Below are positions 8,289-16,188 of a stretch of 60,080 nucleotides of DNA, piece after piece. Location: the IMG/VR virus record IMGVR_UViG_3300044535_000805, positions 1 through 60,080 of that record. One strand, 5' to 3'. A program made the position numbers and the translations under genes. The notes under the pieces were generated by a model. The model was not told the DNA's origin. It ran no database searches and was given only the letters and a program-made list of their open reading frames with translations. The DNA is from a virus. Positions within the stretch are counted from its first letter, which is position 1; each line of letters opens with the position of its first letter.

Positions 8289-8736
8289 TATTGAATCCTC
8301 TAATTTGTATATATTTAGCTTGGTTTACACATTTTTCAAGTTCGGTTGATACACTGTTGTATCGATCAATCTTGGTTTGTATTTTGGTATTTACTATCTC
8401 GTAAAATACCTCGTGTTTGCCACGCTCGCCCATGCTTTTTCTTGTGTAAATGTCTGCCGCTAATGCTTGTTTTTTACGGTCTAAAATCAAGATCAAGTTG
8501 GCCAGGTTGTACTGTTGACAATTGTCGGCACTGCACCAAGCCAAGGCTGCTCGCTTGCTGACAAAATTGTGTATTACTCTATCCCATGTTCTAACCACAT
8601 GATCAGTGGCAGTGCTTTCAATGTAGTATCTGCCAAAGGCAATCAAGTCGCCTTTGTCATCGGTAATGATGAGATTGTCAATATTTTTACGAAGTTCGCG
8701 CTCGGCGAAACGTTCAAATTTTTGATTTTGTGTCAT
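8251..8736 (-). CDS. Hypothetical phage protein, 161 aa
   Basis: No recognised family. It is helical and charged, starting with KFERFAERELRKNIDNL, then a short beta segment (DDKGDLIAFGRYYI) and long helices with conserved-looking Trp/Arg positions (VVRTWDRVIHNFVSKRAALAW). It contains three cysteines. It overlaps the upstream membrane protein gene by 4 bases and its 3' end overlaps the downstream gene by 38 bases. Its place among virion genes suggests a structural or assembly role (inference). Confidence 0.72.
   Translation of the reverse strand: MTQNQKFERFAERELRKNIDNLIITDDKGDLIAFGRYYIESTATDHVVRTWDRVIHNFVSKRAALAWCSADNCQQYNLANLILILDRKKQALAADIYTRKSMGERGKHEVFYEIVNTKIQTKIDRYNSVSTELEKCVNQAKYIQIRGFNNETARTIGPNAK
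8312..8318 (-). promoter_or_regulatory. Late promoter box CTAAATA
   Basis: CTAAATA on the minus strand, about 23 bases before the ATG at 8288, with an AGAGGA Shine-Dalgarno in the leader. It lies in the 3' coding end of the upstream gene. Confidence 0.6.
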
Positions 8737-8996
8737 TTAAATACGTAGTGAGTAAGCAACCAGCCCACTGTTGCTGTCAAAGCACCAATTACGCCAATGC
8801 CCCAGTTGATCAGTTGATTGTTGCGTTGTTCACTCATTCGATGCACCATGCCATGTACTATTTTGACATCTGATTTGATCTCATCAATACACAAAATCAT
8901 GGAGTCTAATTGTAGTTCCAGCGCTCGGTAACGTTCAGCACACAATTCAACGTGTGCTTCCAAACTTTTCTTTTCAATGTCAGTTGTGTCTACCAT
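8733..8996 (-). CDS. Small membrane protein, XhlA-like topology
   Basis: An 87-aa protein with an N-terminal amphipathic coiled-coil-like helix (residues about 15-58) and one C-terminal membrane segment (about 64-84, LINWGIGVIGALTATVGWLL). That architecture is typical of haemolysin XhlA-type phage lysis accessories and of small tail-associated membrane proteins. No endolysin is adjacent, so a lysis role is uncertain. It overlaps the next gene by an ATGA, and the ATG at 8996 is 2 bases after the previous stop. Confidence 0.75.
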   Translation of the reverse strand: MVDTTDIEKKSLEAHVELCAERYRALELQLDSMILCIDEIKSDVKIVHGMVHRMSEQRNNQLINWGIGVIGALTATVGWLLTHYVFK

Positions 8997-8998
8997 GA

Positions 8999-9430
8999 TT
9001 ACTCCAATATATTATTTATTGATTCAAACCAAATATTTTGATCTGCGCCCGACACAACAATGGTTGGGGCAAGGCCAGACTGTTCATTGAGATTAACAAT
9101 CATGGGCACACCATTGCAATCATTTTTGAGCCCAATAAAACTGTCTTTGTGTCCAGACTGCCCGAACACACTTTCACTTTCACTAATAAACTCAAATTGC
9201 CAAATACCGTCCGTGCAGGCTGGCTTTGTGATGTCCATGGGCTGTGTGCGCAGGCCAAAGATCTGCATCAAGGTTTCCCAGTTGCGCTGTTGATTACGAC
9301 TGTGATTCCAGTTTTCCTGGCTGCTCACAGCTTGACCAGCTTGGTCCTGAAACGGAATCTCACTGGGTCTAAAATGACCAGTGACACCAGTATAGGTACA
9401 ATCAAATTTTGTTTTACATAAGATCTTCAT
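8999..9430 (-). CDS. Hypothetical virion-associated protein, 143 aa
   Basis: Unrecognised by name. The first third has the beta-rich segment FDCTYTGVTGHFR, followed by a Gln/Asn-rich stretch (QENWNHSRNQQRNWETLMQIFGLR) and a second beta segment (IWQFEFISES). I recall similar proteins among aquatic T4-like phages without a function. A TAAATA box ends 7 bases before the ATG, so a leaderless late mRNA is predicted. The terminator of the upstream gene lies just before that box. Confidence 0.75.
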   Translation of the reverse strand: MKILCKTKFDCTYTGVTGHFRPSEIPFQDQAGQAVSSQENWNHSRNQQRNWETLMQIFGLRTQPMDITKPACTDGIWQFEFISESESVFGQSGHKDSFIGLKNDCNGVPMIVNLNEQSGLAPTIVVSGADQNIWFESINNILE

Positions 9431-9437
9431 CTATGGA

Positions 9438-9443
9438 TATTTA
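9438..9443 (-). promoter_or_regulatory. Late promoter box TTAAATA with 7-base gap to ATG
   Basis: Minus strand TTAAATA followed by TCCATAG and the ATG at 9430; the expected start site falls at or within two bases of the start codon, and no Shine-Dalgarno fits. Confidence 0.55.
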
Positions 9444-9455
9444 AGGCCAAAGGAA

Positions 9456-9482
9456 AACCCTGGAGTTTTTAATTCCAGGGTT
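9456..9482 (-). terminator. Rho-independent terminator after the 135-aa virion gene
   Basis: A perfect 9-bp stem AACCCTGGA/TCCAGGGTT with a 9-base loop, followed on the minus strand by TTTTCC. It sits about 20 bases after the stop at 9503 and isolates that highly structural-looking gene as a single late unit. Confidence 0.8.
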
Positions 9483-9502
9483 AGCGTGGTTAACTAAACT
9501 GA

Positions 9503-9910
9503 TTACAGGTTAGTGAAGCTGGCTGTAGCAGAAACGTTGGCAGTTGGGATGCCAATGTTCAAACCACCAGTTGCGTTGGCTGTTTGAGCAGCCGCAACTA
9601 GAGTAGTTGTAGTGTACGCACCGCTTGGATAGATAGCCAAGCTGATTGTACCAGCTGTAGCGCCGGCTTGGTAAAGTGCGATTGTGCCAAGTTGTTGAAT
9701 CGAAGTCAACACGTTGTTCAAATAACCGTTTACGTTACCAGCGTTGGTAAGTGCGGCGTTAGCTGTCAAAGTGAAGAAGTCAAGTTTTGGACCTTGAATT
9801 TGAACTGGACCTTGAGCGGCCACGTTGGCTGTGCCAGCGATGGAACCGTTTGCTACGTCGATTGCGAATGACGGTTGTGTAGTACCGTTTACTTTTGTGA
9901 AAATTGCCAT
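9503..9910 (-). CDS. Small virion structural protein, 135 aa (decoration or head-fibre candidate)
   Basis: Almost free of charged residues after the N-terminus and dominated by Ala, Thr, Asn, Gly and Val, a composition typical of abundant capsid-surface or fibre proteins. The start is MAIFTKVNGTTQPSFAID; later segments such as AIYPSGAYTTTTLVAAAQ and ANVSATASFTNL look like beta strands. It has its own late promoter (9951-9957), a strong AAGGAG Shine-Dalgarno and a dedicated terminator (9456-9482), so it is a monocistronic unit suited to high expression. No family assignment can be made. Confidence 0.82.
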   Translation of the reverse strand: MAIFTKVNGTTQPSFAIDVANGSIAGTANVAAQGPVQIQGPKLDFFTLTANAALTNAGNVNGYLNNVLTSIQQLGTIALYQAGATAGTISLAIYPSGAYTTTTLVAAAQTANATGGLNIGIPTANVSATASFTNL

Positions 9911-9950
9911 GTTAAAGCTCCTTAATATATGACCTTATCGGGTCTGCTTT

Positions 9951-9957
9951 TATTTAG
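9951..9957 (-). promoter_or_regulatory. Late promoter box CTAAATA
   Basis: Minus-strand CTAAATA with a leader of about 35 bases containing AAGGAG before the ATG at 9910. Confidence 0.65.
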
Positions 9958-9971
9958 TCAAAACGGAAAAA

Positions 9972-11873
9972 TCACGCCTGTTGAGGATTATTTTGAGCAC
10001 GATTTTGTGCGGCAAATGCATTGGGATCAAAGCGATTTACTGCTTTGGCATAGCCTGCAGGGGTGGCCATGACCCAGCCTTCTTGTCCCGGATGCTCTGT
10101 GTCGGCTTGTTTCAACAGGTACATTTTAACATCGTGCAACAGAATAAACGCGGTAAATGCTGCCGCAAGACCTTGTTGGTTAGATGTGGGACTTTGCAGG
10201 TATTCCACAATGTTGCGGAACTTGCTGGGAGTGACTTTTGTCTGTAGCCAGTCGCCAAACTCAGGCAATAGTGTAGCACCGTTTAGTGGAGTTCCCACTT
10301 TGGTATTGATAAAGTCCACGCACAACTTTGCTAGATCTGTGATCTTGTGTGCTCGTAGTTCAGCAGGATTGAACAAGGTGTTTATATTGTTGCCATCATT
10401 CTTGATAATAGCCTTGAGCTGTTTTTCTGCGTTGGTTTCAGTTTGTAATGCACGTGGGCTAGCTGGCTTTTCCAACATCAGGCCTGGTACTTGGTTAAAG
10501 CCTACTCCACTCAAGGGCTGTCGTGCTTCGCCAACATCTGCGTACATTGAGTGAATAGCAATGCCAATATTACTGTTGCCAATGCGTTGTCCCAACGCAC
10601 TCTTTGCTGGAATCTTGTACTCTATAGTATTGGGCTTGAACACATAGTTGCCAGAAATCACAGGAGGTGTATCCATATACAACAAGTCGCCCTTGACATA
10701 GCCTCTAAAGCCCTGGGGCAAACTGGCTTCCAGCACAGGGAACAGTTGTGAATATAGATTGATCAGTTCAGTTCTGTCACCCGAACGTCGGCTCTGTATG
10801 TTGGCCATCATCTGTGGGCTAGTGGCAAGACCATCATAGCCCTTGGCTTCAAAGCCGGATCCATCTGTGAGCACAAACTCACCTGTGGCGGGCTTGCGTC
10901 CAAATATCACAGCAGGCTTACCGTCCCATTTGGCTGTGACTGTACTGGGTTGTTGTGTGGAATGTTGCACAATTGCCAGCGCATCCTTGATGCCCTGTGT
11001 ACCACGACGGAACACAAGATCTTCCAAGTGTTCAATGCCCTTGGCCCTGCCACCCACTCCTGCTTGTTCAGCTTCAACCAAGGCAACATAGCCGCGGTTT
11101 ACAATACGGTCACGCAGTCGGGCCAGGAAGTTTGCATCACTTTCGGCCATGCCTGTTTGTGGTTCTTGTAGGCCTTCACGTTTGAGATATTCTCTAAAGT
11201 CTGCTAGCTTGGCATCACGGTCGGGGTCATTGGCCAGCGCCGCATAGATGCTTTCAACGTTTTGCAAATTGCTACGATCAGCACGTCCGCCCAGCAACCA
11301 CTTTGCAGTCTGATCAGGATCCACGCTGACAACTTCGTTGGTGGTGCGGCTTATAACGCCATTGGCACCAACTTTGAGTCCTAGTTGTTTGGCAATTGAA
11401 CTCATGAGCACATTGCGGTTCATGCCTTTGTAGACAGAATTAGCGCCACCGCCATAGTAAAAAATACCCCACTCTACATTGGGGAAGAACATGAAATCAG
11501 TTTGTACATAGCCCTGATTGGGATCACCATTAACAGGAGTTCTAAAATGCACTTCGCCAGCTTTCTTGACCCACTCACGTGGATCCAAGCCTTGGCTGGT
11601 CACATACTGTGTGAGCAAATTTGCCAGTTGTTCTTTTGTGACTTCGTTGGAGTCCACAGCAAGATCTAAATCGCCCGACGTGGGCTTTTTGCCTGTGCTA
11701 CCCAACCAGCGGCCCGGAGTGTTGGTTAGTGAATCAATTTCAGCTGAGAAGTTGATACCAGTCAGTGCTTCTAGCCACTGCACAGTTCCTGGGACGTCAG
11801 CCTGATTGATGCGCTGAGTCAGGGGTTGCCCCTGCTTGTCTTTGAATACGTTTCCGCCTTCTAGTAGTTTCAT
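9972..11873 (-). CDS. Pol-beta-like nucleotidyltransferase fused to a ligase-like KxDG domain, virion candidate
   Basis: A 633-aa protein beginning MKLLEGG (shared [IL]xE motif). Residues about 55-130 carry a pol-beta-superfamily nucleotidyltransferase signature: GST (58-60), DLD (68-70) and a third Asp in VQTDFMFF (Asp126). A second domain from about residue 275 contains TAKWDGKPAVIFG, whose KWDG (315-318) matches motif I of covalent nucleotidyltransferases (DNA/RNA ligases), where Lys315 would take AMP. Later strands (EFVLTDGSGFEAKGYDG, GYVKGDLLYMD, IEYKIPAKS) fit that fold. It may repair or seal nucleic acid after injection, but only the motifs support this. Confidence 0.8.
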   Translation of the reverse strand: MKLLEGGNVFKDKQGQPLTQRINQADVPGTVQWLEALTGINFSAEIDSLTNTPGRWLGSTGKKPTSGDLDLAVDSNEVTKEQLANLLTQYVTSQGLDPREWVKKAGEVHFRTPVNGDPNQGYVQTDFMFFPNVEWGIFYYGGGANSVYKGMNRNVLMSSIAKQLGLKVGANGVISRTTNEVVSVDPDQTAKWLLGGRADRSNLQNVESIYAALANDPDRDAKLADFREYLKREGLQEPQTGMAESDANFLARLRDRIVNRGYVALVEAEQAGVGGRAKGIEHLEDLVFRRGTQGIKDALAIVQHSTQQPSTVTAKWDGKPAVIFGRKPATGEFVLTDGSGFEAKGYDGLATSPQMMANIQSRRSGDRTELINLYSQLFPVLEASLPQGFRGYVKGDLLYMDTPPVISGNYVFKPNTIEYKIPAKSALGQRIGNSNIGIAIHSMYADVGEARQPLSGVGFNQVPGLMLEKPASPRALQTETNAEKQLKAIIKNDGNNINTLFNPAELRAHKITDLAKLCVDFINTKVGTPLNGATLLPEFGDWLQTKVTPSKFRNIVEYLQSPTSNQQGLAAAFTAFILLHDVKMYLLKQADTEHPGQEGWVMATPAGYAKAVNRFDPNAFAAQNRAQNNPQQA

Positions 11874-11878
11874 AATAA

Positions 11879-12646
11879 TTACTTGACCTCTACGCCTAGC
11901 ATTTTTGCGGCTTCTTGGTGCTTAGGATTAGTTTTGTCAAATGGAGCATATGAGCCATTACCTAAATCAACTTCAAATGTAGGTGGCATTGAGCCACGTT
12001 TGACTCTAATGTCAATTTCACTTTGTGATCCACGATCATAGGCCAAGGTATTTTGTGCTGGTGCAATGCCATCTTTAACCAATTCCACAAACGCAGAGTT
12101 AACTGCATTGGTGCCTGCACCATCCACAGTAGCTCTATAAATTGCTTCTATGTTTGTGTTTATGGCTGTGGTAATTTCTTGTGCGGCTTGTTTGGCCACA
12201 GGGTCGTCACCTACTGCACGACTTAAACTTTGATAGCTAAAACTGCCACTACTCGGGCTAATCATGCGGTTGATCATTTGCACAAGATCATTTCTAAGAC
12301 TGTCTACACTGGGGGTTGTAACGTCTTTTAGCGATGTTGGGGGATTGCCTGCAGAATCTTTGCTGTTGGCCAAAAAGGTCTGTACTGTCTGTGCCCAGGC
12401 TTTTTGTAGCTGTGGTACCAGGGCATCAACAATGGACTGGCTGACTTTCATGCCGCCAACACGATCTGTTGGACTGCCTGCTCGATCACCCGGTGCCAGT
12501 TGCGGGGCAAACTTCTGTACAAATTGTTTGCCGGCCTGTTTGGCTATGCCGCCAGCCACAGATGCTATACCGCCAGCCACAGCTCCTAGTATTTCATTCA
12601 CTGGCTCTTTGTTTGATGGTTTGCGGGTTATTTCATGTATCTGCAT
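11879..12646 (-). CDS. Hypothetical internal virion protein, 255 aa
   Basis: Starts MQIHEITRK, the fourth gene with the [IL]xE start. A Gly/Ala-rich hydrophobic segment at residues about 18-40 (ILGAVAGGIASVAGGIAKQAG) resembles glycine-zipper membrane-inserting regions. Helical segments follow (VDALVPQLQKAWAQTVQTFL), with a Ser-rich linker and a C-terminal beta part (IDIRVKRGSMPPTFEVDLGNG). Five bases separate it from the nucleotidyltransferase gene. An ejected internal protein that helps DNA cross the host envelope is plausible; this is inference. Confidence 0.75.
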   Translation of the reverse strand: MQIHEITRKPSNKEPVNEILGAVAGGIASVAGGIAKQAGKQFVQKFAPQLAPGDRAGSPTDRVGGMKVSQSIVDALVPQLQKAWAQTVQTFLANSKDSAGNPPTSLKDVTTPSVDSLRNDLVQMINRMISPSSGSFSYQSLSRAVGDDPVAKQAAQEITTAINTNIEAIYRATVDGAGTNAVNSAFVELVKDGIAPAQNTLAYDRGSQSEIDIRVKRGSMPPTFEVDLGNGSYAPFDKTNPKHQEAAKMLGVEVK

Positions 12647-12881
12647 GGGTGCGTCTCACTGATCTGCTGAATTTGCCTGAATCTTTTGTGCGAATTGCAT
12701 TGAGTAATTTGCGTGTTAAATTCTCTGCTTGATCGGCAGGATACTCAGCTTCAATTTGTTCTACCAAACGTATAGCCGTCTCAATAATGTTACTGGCGCG
12801 ATTCTCAATTAGCAAACGGCGATCACGTTCTACGTACAACGTGTCCAGTTCTTCCAGTATGCTCCGTGTCTTTTTTTGCAT
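12633..12881 (-). CDS. Conserved small helical phage protein, 82 aa
   Basis: Highly charged and helical (SILEELDTLYVERDRRLLIENRA split by short turns), with an Arg/Lys-rich C-terminus (KLLNAIRTKDSGKFSRSVRR). Similar short proteins occur beside virion genes in aquatic T4-like phages; I know of no function. Its 3' end overlaps the next gene by 14 bases. A CTAAATA late box lies about 20 bases upstream, and the gene is divergent from the plus-strand fibre gene at 12965. Confidence 0.75.
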   Translation of the reverse strand: MQKKTRSILEELDTLYVERDRRLLIENRASNIIETAIRLVEQIEAEYPADQAENLTRKLLNAIRTKDSGKFSRSVRRTHADT

Positions 12882-12901
12882 CTATTCAGGGGCCTTTGGA
12901 T

Positions 12902-12908
12902 TATTTAG
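12902..12908 (-). promoter_or_regulatory. Late promoter box CTAAATA (minus)
   Basis: CTAAATA about 20 bases before the ATG at 12881. It forms a divergent late-promoter pair with the plus-strand box at 12924-12931. Confidence 0.6.
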
Positions 12909-12923
12909 CAGGTTCAAGGTTCA

Positions 12924-12931
12924 AATAAATA
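12924..12931 (+). promoter_or_regulatory. Late promoter box AATAAATA (plus)
   Basis: AATAAATA about 33 bases before the ATG at 12965, with AAGGAAAA as Shine-Dalgarno; drives the repeat-containing fibre gene. Confidence 0.6.
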
Positions 12932-12964
12932 TCTATAGTATCGCACAGCGACAAGGAAAACCCA

Positions 12965-14281
12965 ATGACCAGTCAGATCAACCCAAACAACATAGATGGC
13001 AGCTACCCAGTTGCTGGCCAGCCCAATAACACACAGGGCTTTAGAGACAATTTTACCAATATTAAACAGAATTTTCAATATGCAGAAACTGAAATTGATG
13101 ATCTGCAAAACAAAGTTGTTCTAAAACAAGCCCTGGCCGGTGGTACTTTGAACAACAACATGAACGACAATCTCATGTATGCTGTAAAGTTCCAAGACGT
13201 TAGTTACACCTATGTGCAAAATGCCACTACTTCGGGCACTGTGCCCTTGGATTTTTCAGCTGGTCAATATCAATTTATTACCACAACAGGTCCTATCACT
13301 CTTTCCTTTGCTAACTGGCCAATTTCAGGATCAGCTGGACTTATTCAAATTGCTGTTAATATTACCAGTACTGCGCACACACTGACTTTGCCGTCAGCAG
13401 TGAGTCTAGGTACTGTGGGAGTACAAGGCTACAGTAGTAATGTAATTACATTTGCTCAAACTGGTACCTATCAGTTTGCGTTTAGTTCTGTCAATGGCGG
13501 AACTACCATAACTGTGTACGATCTCAATAGACCACTCAGCTACTACACCAACCCTGTGACCATTTCCAATACCGCAGACAGCACAGGAACATCGTCTGGT
13601 GCCCTGATTGTCAGTGGCGGCGTTGGTGTAGCCGGTAACTTGTACGTGGGCGGCAACATTGTGGGCAGTATTGTTGCAACCGGCAATACTTTTGCAGGCA
13701 ACACCACTGTGGGCAATTTGCTCACAGCAGGATTTGTCAGTGCCACAGGCAACATCACTGGCGGCAACATCAATACCGCGGGCTTGGTATCAGCTATTGG
13801 TAACATCACTGGCGGCAACTTAAATTCTGTTAGCCTAAGTCTAAGCGGTAACGTGATATCAGCTCTAAACGTAACTGGCAACATAACTGGTGGCAACATC
13901 ATGAGTGTGGCCATTGTCAGTGCGGCTGGTAACGTTACAGGTGGAAACTTGCGCACAGGCGGCTTGATCAGTGCAACTGGTACTGTTACCAGTGCATCAA
14001 ATATCACTGGTGGCAACATCACCACAGCTGGTCAAGTCAGTGCCGCAGGTAATGCAATAATTCTTGCAGGCACAGCACCACCAGCTGGTGGCACTACTGG
14101 TGCTGGCTTGCGTATGTCCAGTACTAGCAATCTTGGTTTATTCTTTGGAGCCGGTACTCCCAGCCTTAGCGCCGCGCAAGGCAGTCTCTATATCAATACT
14201 ACTGGAAGCAGTACATCAACTCGAATTTATATTAACACCAACGGCTCTACTGGCTGGACGGCTGTGACTACTGCGACTTAA
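12965..14281 (+). CDS. Repeat-containing tail fibre/virion protein, 438 aa
   Basis: The N-terminal motif NPNNIDGSYPVAGQPNNTQ, then GFRDNFTNI, is familiar from T4-like cyanophage structural proteins. A beta domain covers about 75-180. Residues about 215-365 are a repeat array built on SATGNITGGNI-like units alternating with TAGLVS segments, as in fibre shafts. The C-terminus (LGLFFGAGTPSLSAAQGSLYINTTGS) resembles the trimerising end of fibre proteins. It is one of the few plus-strand genes, and its 3' end overlaps the convergent gp41 gene by 14 bases. Confidence 0.85.
   Translation: MTSQINPNNIDGSYPVAGQPNNTQGFRDNFTNIKQNFQYAETEIDDLQNKVVLKQALAGGTLNNNMNDNLMYAVKFQDVSYTYVQNATTSGTVPLDFSAGQYQFITTTGPITLSFANWPISGSAGLIQIAVNITSTAHTLTLPSAVSLGTVGVQGYSSNVITFAQTGTYQFAFSSVNGGTTITVYDLNRPLSYYTNPVTISNTADSTGTSSGALIVSGGVGVAGNLYVGGNIVGSIVATGNTFAGNTTVGNLLTAGFVSATGNITGGNINTAGLVSAIGNITGGNLNSVSLSLSGNVISALNVTGNITGGNIMSVAIVSAAGNVTGGNLRTGGLISATGTVTSASNITGGNITTAGQVSAAGNAIILAGTAPPAGGTTGAGLRMSSTSNLGLFFGAGTPSLSAAQGSLYINTTGSSTSTRIYINTNGSTGWTAVTTAT
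13690..14050 (+). repeat. In-gene degenerate repeats encoding GNITGGNI units
   Basis: At least five degenerate copies of a core AACATCACTGGYGGCAAC (for example near 13752, 13802, 13876, 13928 and 14000) spaced about 50-75 bases apart, each coding a GN[IV]TGGN unit. Such arrays expand and contract by recombination and set fibre length. Confidence 0.75.
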
Positions 14282-15746
14282 TTTTACCCAGTAACTGTTT
14301 AAGTTTGGCGCTTTGTACGTCTGCTGTGATTTTTTCTGCAACCTCGGGTTTTAATTCTTTGCCACCTGGTTGATAATCCCAAGCGTGTGTTCCTGTTGGC
14401 TTTTCCCACTTGGTGGATGTACTGTCCGTTGTTTCGGTGTCAGCAGCCTTGACTTGACTCCGGGCCTTGATTGAATCCATAATGGAACTTTGTGGTCGAT
14501 TGTATCCTGTTCCTTCGTCCCCGCCTTCATCAGTAATGCGCATAGTTTCAATGTTGTACTCCAGATCGATTTTTTGACCAACGCCGGTCGAGCTTCGCGA
14601 CTTCATACACTGTATTTGGTATTTGCCACGTTCCTTCATTGCTCGGCTTGTGAAAATGCCGAACACGTTATCTGCTGTGTTGATCTTGGAAATACCACCT
14701 GAAATATGCGAGTGATCAAATTCAATTTCTTCCACAGCGGATCTGTTTAACTGCGATGCAGTTACCATTAGGATTCCTAGCTCTTTGGCTAAATTACGGA
14801 GTTCTTCTGAAACATACTTGTCTTTCACAAACAAGTCGTTGGGACTGACTTTGGCACTTACAGGCATCAGCAAATCCAGGTAGTCAATCATCACAAAGTC
14901 TACCTTCTTGCCTGTTTGAATTTGATACTCTTTCAAATAAGCACGAATGTCATTGATGTTGCTTTGTGCTGGCAAGCCCTTGACTTGATAGTTGCCCGAC
15001 TTCTTGGCCACCAACTTGACCTTGAGCTCTGTGGTGTCTATGTCCTTGCGAATGTCTTTTGTTGACATATTGGTCAACATAGCATCAGTTCGCAATGACG
15101 TAAGCTCTTCTGACAGTTCTAGTGTGATGTAGACACCGCTGAGTCCTGATTGTAGCCAGTTCAAGGCAATGTTCATCATGACCAGTGACTTGCCTGATCC
15201 TGAGCCACCTGCAAAGATGTTGAGTTCACCACGGCTGAATCCGCCATACAACAATCTGTCCAGTTGTGGCCAGCCTGTGCTTACTTGTCCGCCCGAGTTG
15301 AAGTATTTCTCAATGCGAGCCTTGGGATCAGCAAAGTAGTCTGTACCCATGTCTTTAGTAAGAGATATCTGTACTGCATCTTTGATGAGTTTTTCAACAG
15401 GTTCATATTCGCCTTTCTCCAGCAAGTCTGCTGATTTCAAAATAGCACGTTCCAGTTCTTGGCGTCGAGTAAATGCTTCAAACTCGCCCATGAACCAGTC
15501 AAAGTGACCTTCGTTCAAGTCCGGCACCGGTTGCAGTTTAACGCCTGTGGTTGCTGAAATCTGCATCCTATCAGGCATGGTCTTGTGCTTGTCTGAGTGT
15601 TCTTTAATGAACTCAGCCGCAGGTCTCAAACTCCGGTCAAAGTTTTGCGGGTTGTAGATGTTTTGAACACGCACATAACTTGTGGCATCTTCCAGCATCA
15701 TCTCTAAAAATAATCGTTGGACATCAAGTCCGTAGTCTTTAATCAT
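14268..15746 (-). CDS. 41: Replicative DNA helicase, DnaB family (T4 gp41 type)
   Basis: Hexameric 5'-3' helicase that unwinds the phage fork and works with gp61 primase. At 492 aa it has a helical N-terminal domain (about 1-135) and a RecA-type motor: Walker A GGSGSGKS at 180-187, Walker B VDFVMIDYLDLL at about 282-293, a QLNR motif (SQLNRSAVE) and an arginine-rich C-terminal segment. It converges with the plus-strand fibre gene, overlapping by 14 bases. The ATG lies only 5 bases after an extended -10 (TGCTATAAT), so a leaderless early mRNA is predicted. The tail is Glu/Lys-rich. Confidence 0.95.
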   Translation of the reverse strand: MIKDYGLDVQRLFLEMMLEDATSYVRVQNIYNPQNFDRSLRPAAEFIKEHSDKHKTMPDRMQISATTGVKLQPVPDLNEGHFDWFMGEFEAFTRRQELERAILKSADLLEKGEYEPVEKLIKDAVQISLTKDMGTDYFADPKARIEKYFNSGGQVSTGWPQLDRLLYGGFSRGELNIFAGGSGSGKSLVMMNIALNWLQSGLSGVYITLELSEELTSLRTDAMLTNMSTKDIRKDIDTTELKVKLVAKKSGNYQVKGLPAQSNINDIRAYLKEYQIQTGKKVDFVMIDYLDLLMPVSAKVSPNDLFVKDKYVSEELRNLAKELGILMVTASQLNRSAVEEIEFDHSHISGGISKINTADNVFGIFTSRAMKERGKYQIQCMKSRSSTGVGQKIDLEYNIETMRITDEGGDEGTGYNRPQSSIMDSIKARSQVKAADTETTDSTSTKWEKPTGTHAWDYQPGGKELKPEVAEKITADVQSAKLKQLLGKIKSQ

Positions 15747-15751
15747 ATAGT

Positions 15752-15760
15752 ATTATAGCA
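15752..15760 (-). promoter_or_regulatory. Extended -10 promoter abutting the gp41 ATG
   Basis: Minus-strand TGCTATAAT, then ACTAT, then the ATG at 15746. The -35 is weak. The expected start site coincides with the ATG and no Shine-Dalgarno is present. Confidence 0.6.
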
Positions 15761-15772
15761 CATAAAAAGAAG

Positions 15773-16159
15773 TTAGAATTTTATTTTGTTGCCTAATTTT
15801 AACAAATAGGCAAAAGGATCCGGGTCAAACAAATCAAACAACACACACCCATTGTAGTTCCAGGTAGTTGAACGTGTGGATGGGTAGTCAAGATATTCTT
15901 TTATGGAACCGGGTGTTTGGGTTGATACGATGGGTTTGTATTCAATCCTGGTTAGCACTATGTCTTGATTAATTTTTATGCCTGCCAACGAAACATTCAA
16001 AAGTTCTACAGATTTTTGGTCATGACTGTTTTTTCCTGATAGTACAAGCATTACTGTATTTGGCAAATAACTCAAAATTTCAACAGTTTCTATTCCATTG
16101 TTGATTTTTCGTGTAGTTGGCAACATCTCAAAATCAGAACCATATGCATTTATAGTCAT
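15773..16159 (-). CDS. Hypothetical protein following the B12-type radical SAM gene, 128 aa (148 aa with upstream ATG)
   Basis: No recognised family. It is beta-rich with an all-over Asn/Thr bias (MTINAYGSDFEML, ETVEILSYLPNTVMLVLSG, LLNVSLAGIKINQDIVL) and an aromatic C-terminus (TWNYNGCVLFDLFDPDPFAYLL). An in-frame ATG at 16219 would add 20 residues and overlap the radical SAM gene by 31 bases; I prefer the ATG at 16159 because the extra segment is not well folded-looking, but neither start has a clear ribosome site. It may be a partner of the upstream radical SAM enzyme (inference from adjacency). Confidence 0.65.
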   Translation of the reverse strand: MTINAYGSDFEMLPTTRKINNGIETVEILSYLPNTVMLVLSGKNSHDQKSVELLNVSLAGIKINQDIVLTRIEYKPIVSTQTPGSIKEYLDYPSTRSTTWNYNGCVLFDLFDPDPFAYLLKLGNKIKF

Positions 16160-16188
16160 TGCATTATCGCTGTGTTTGAGATTTAAAA

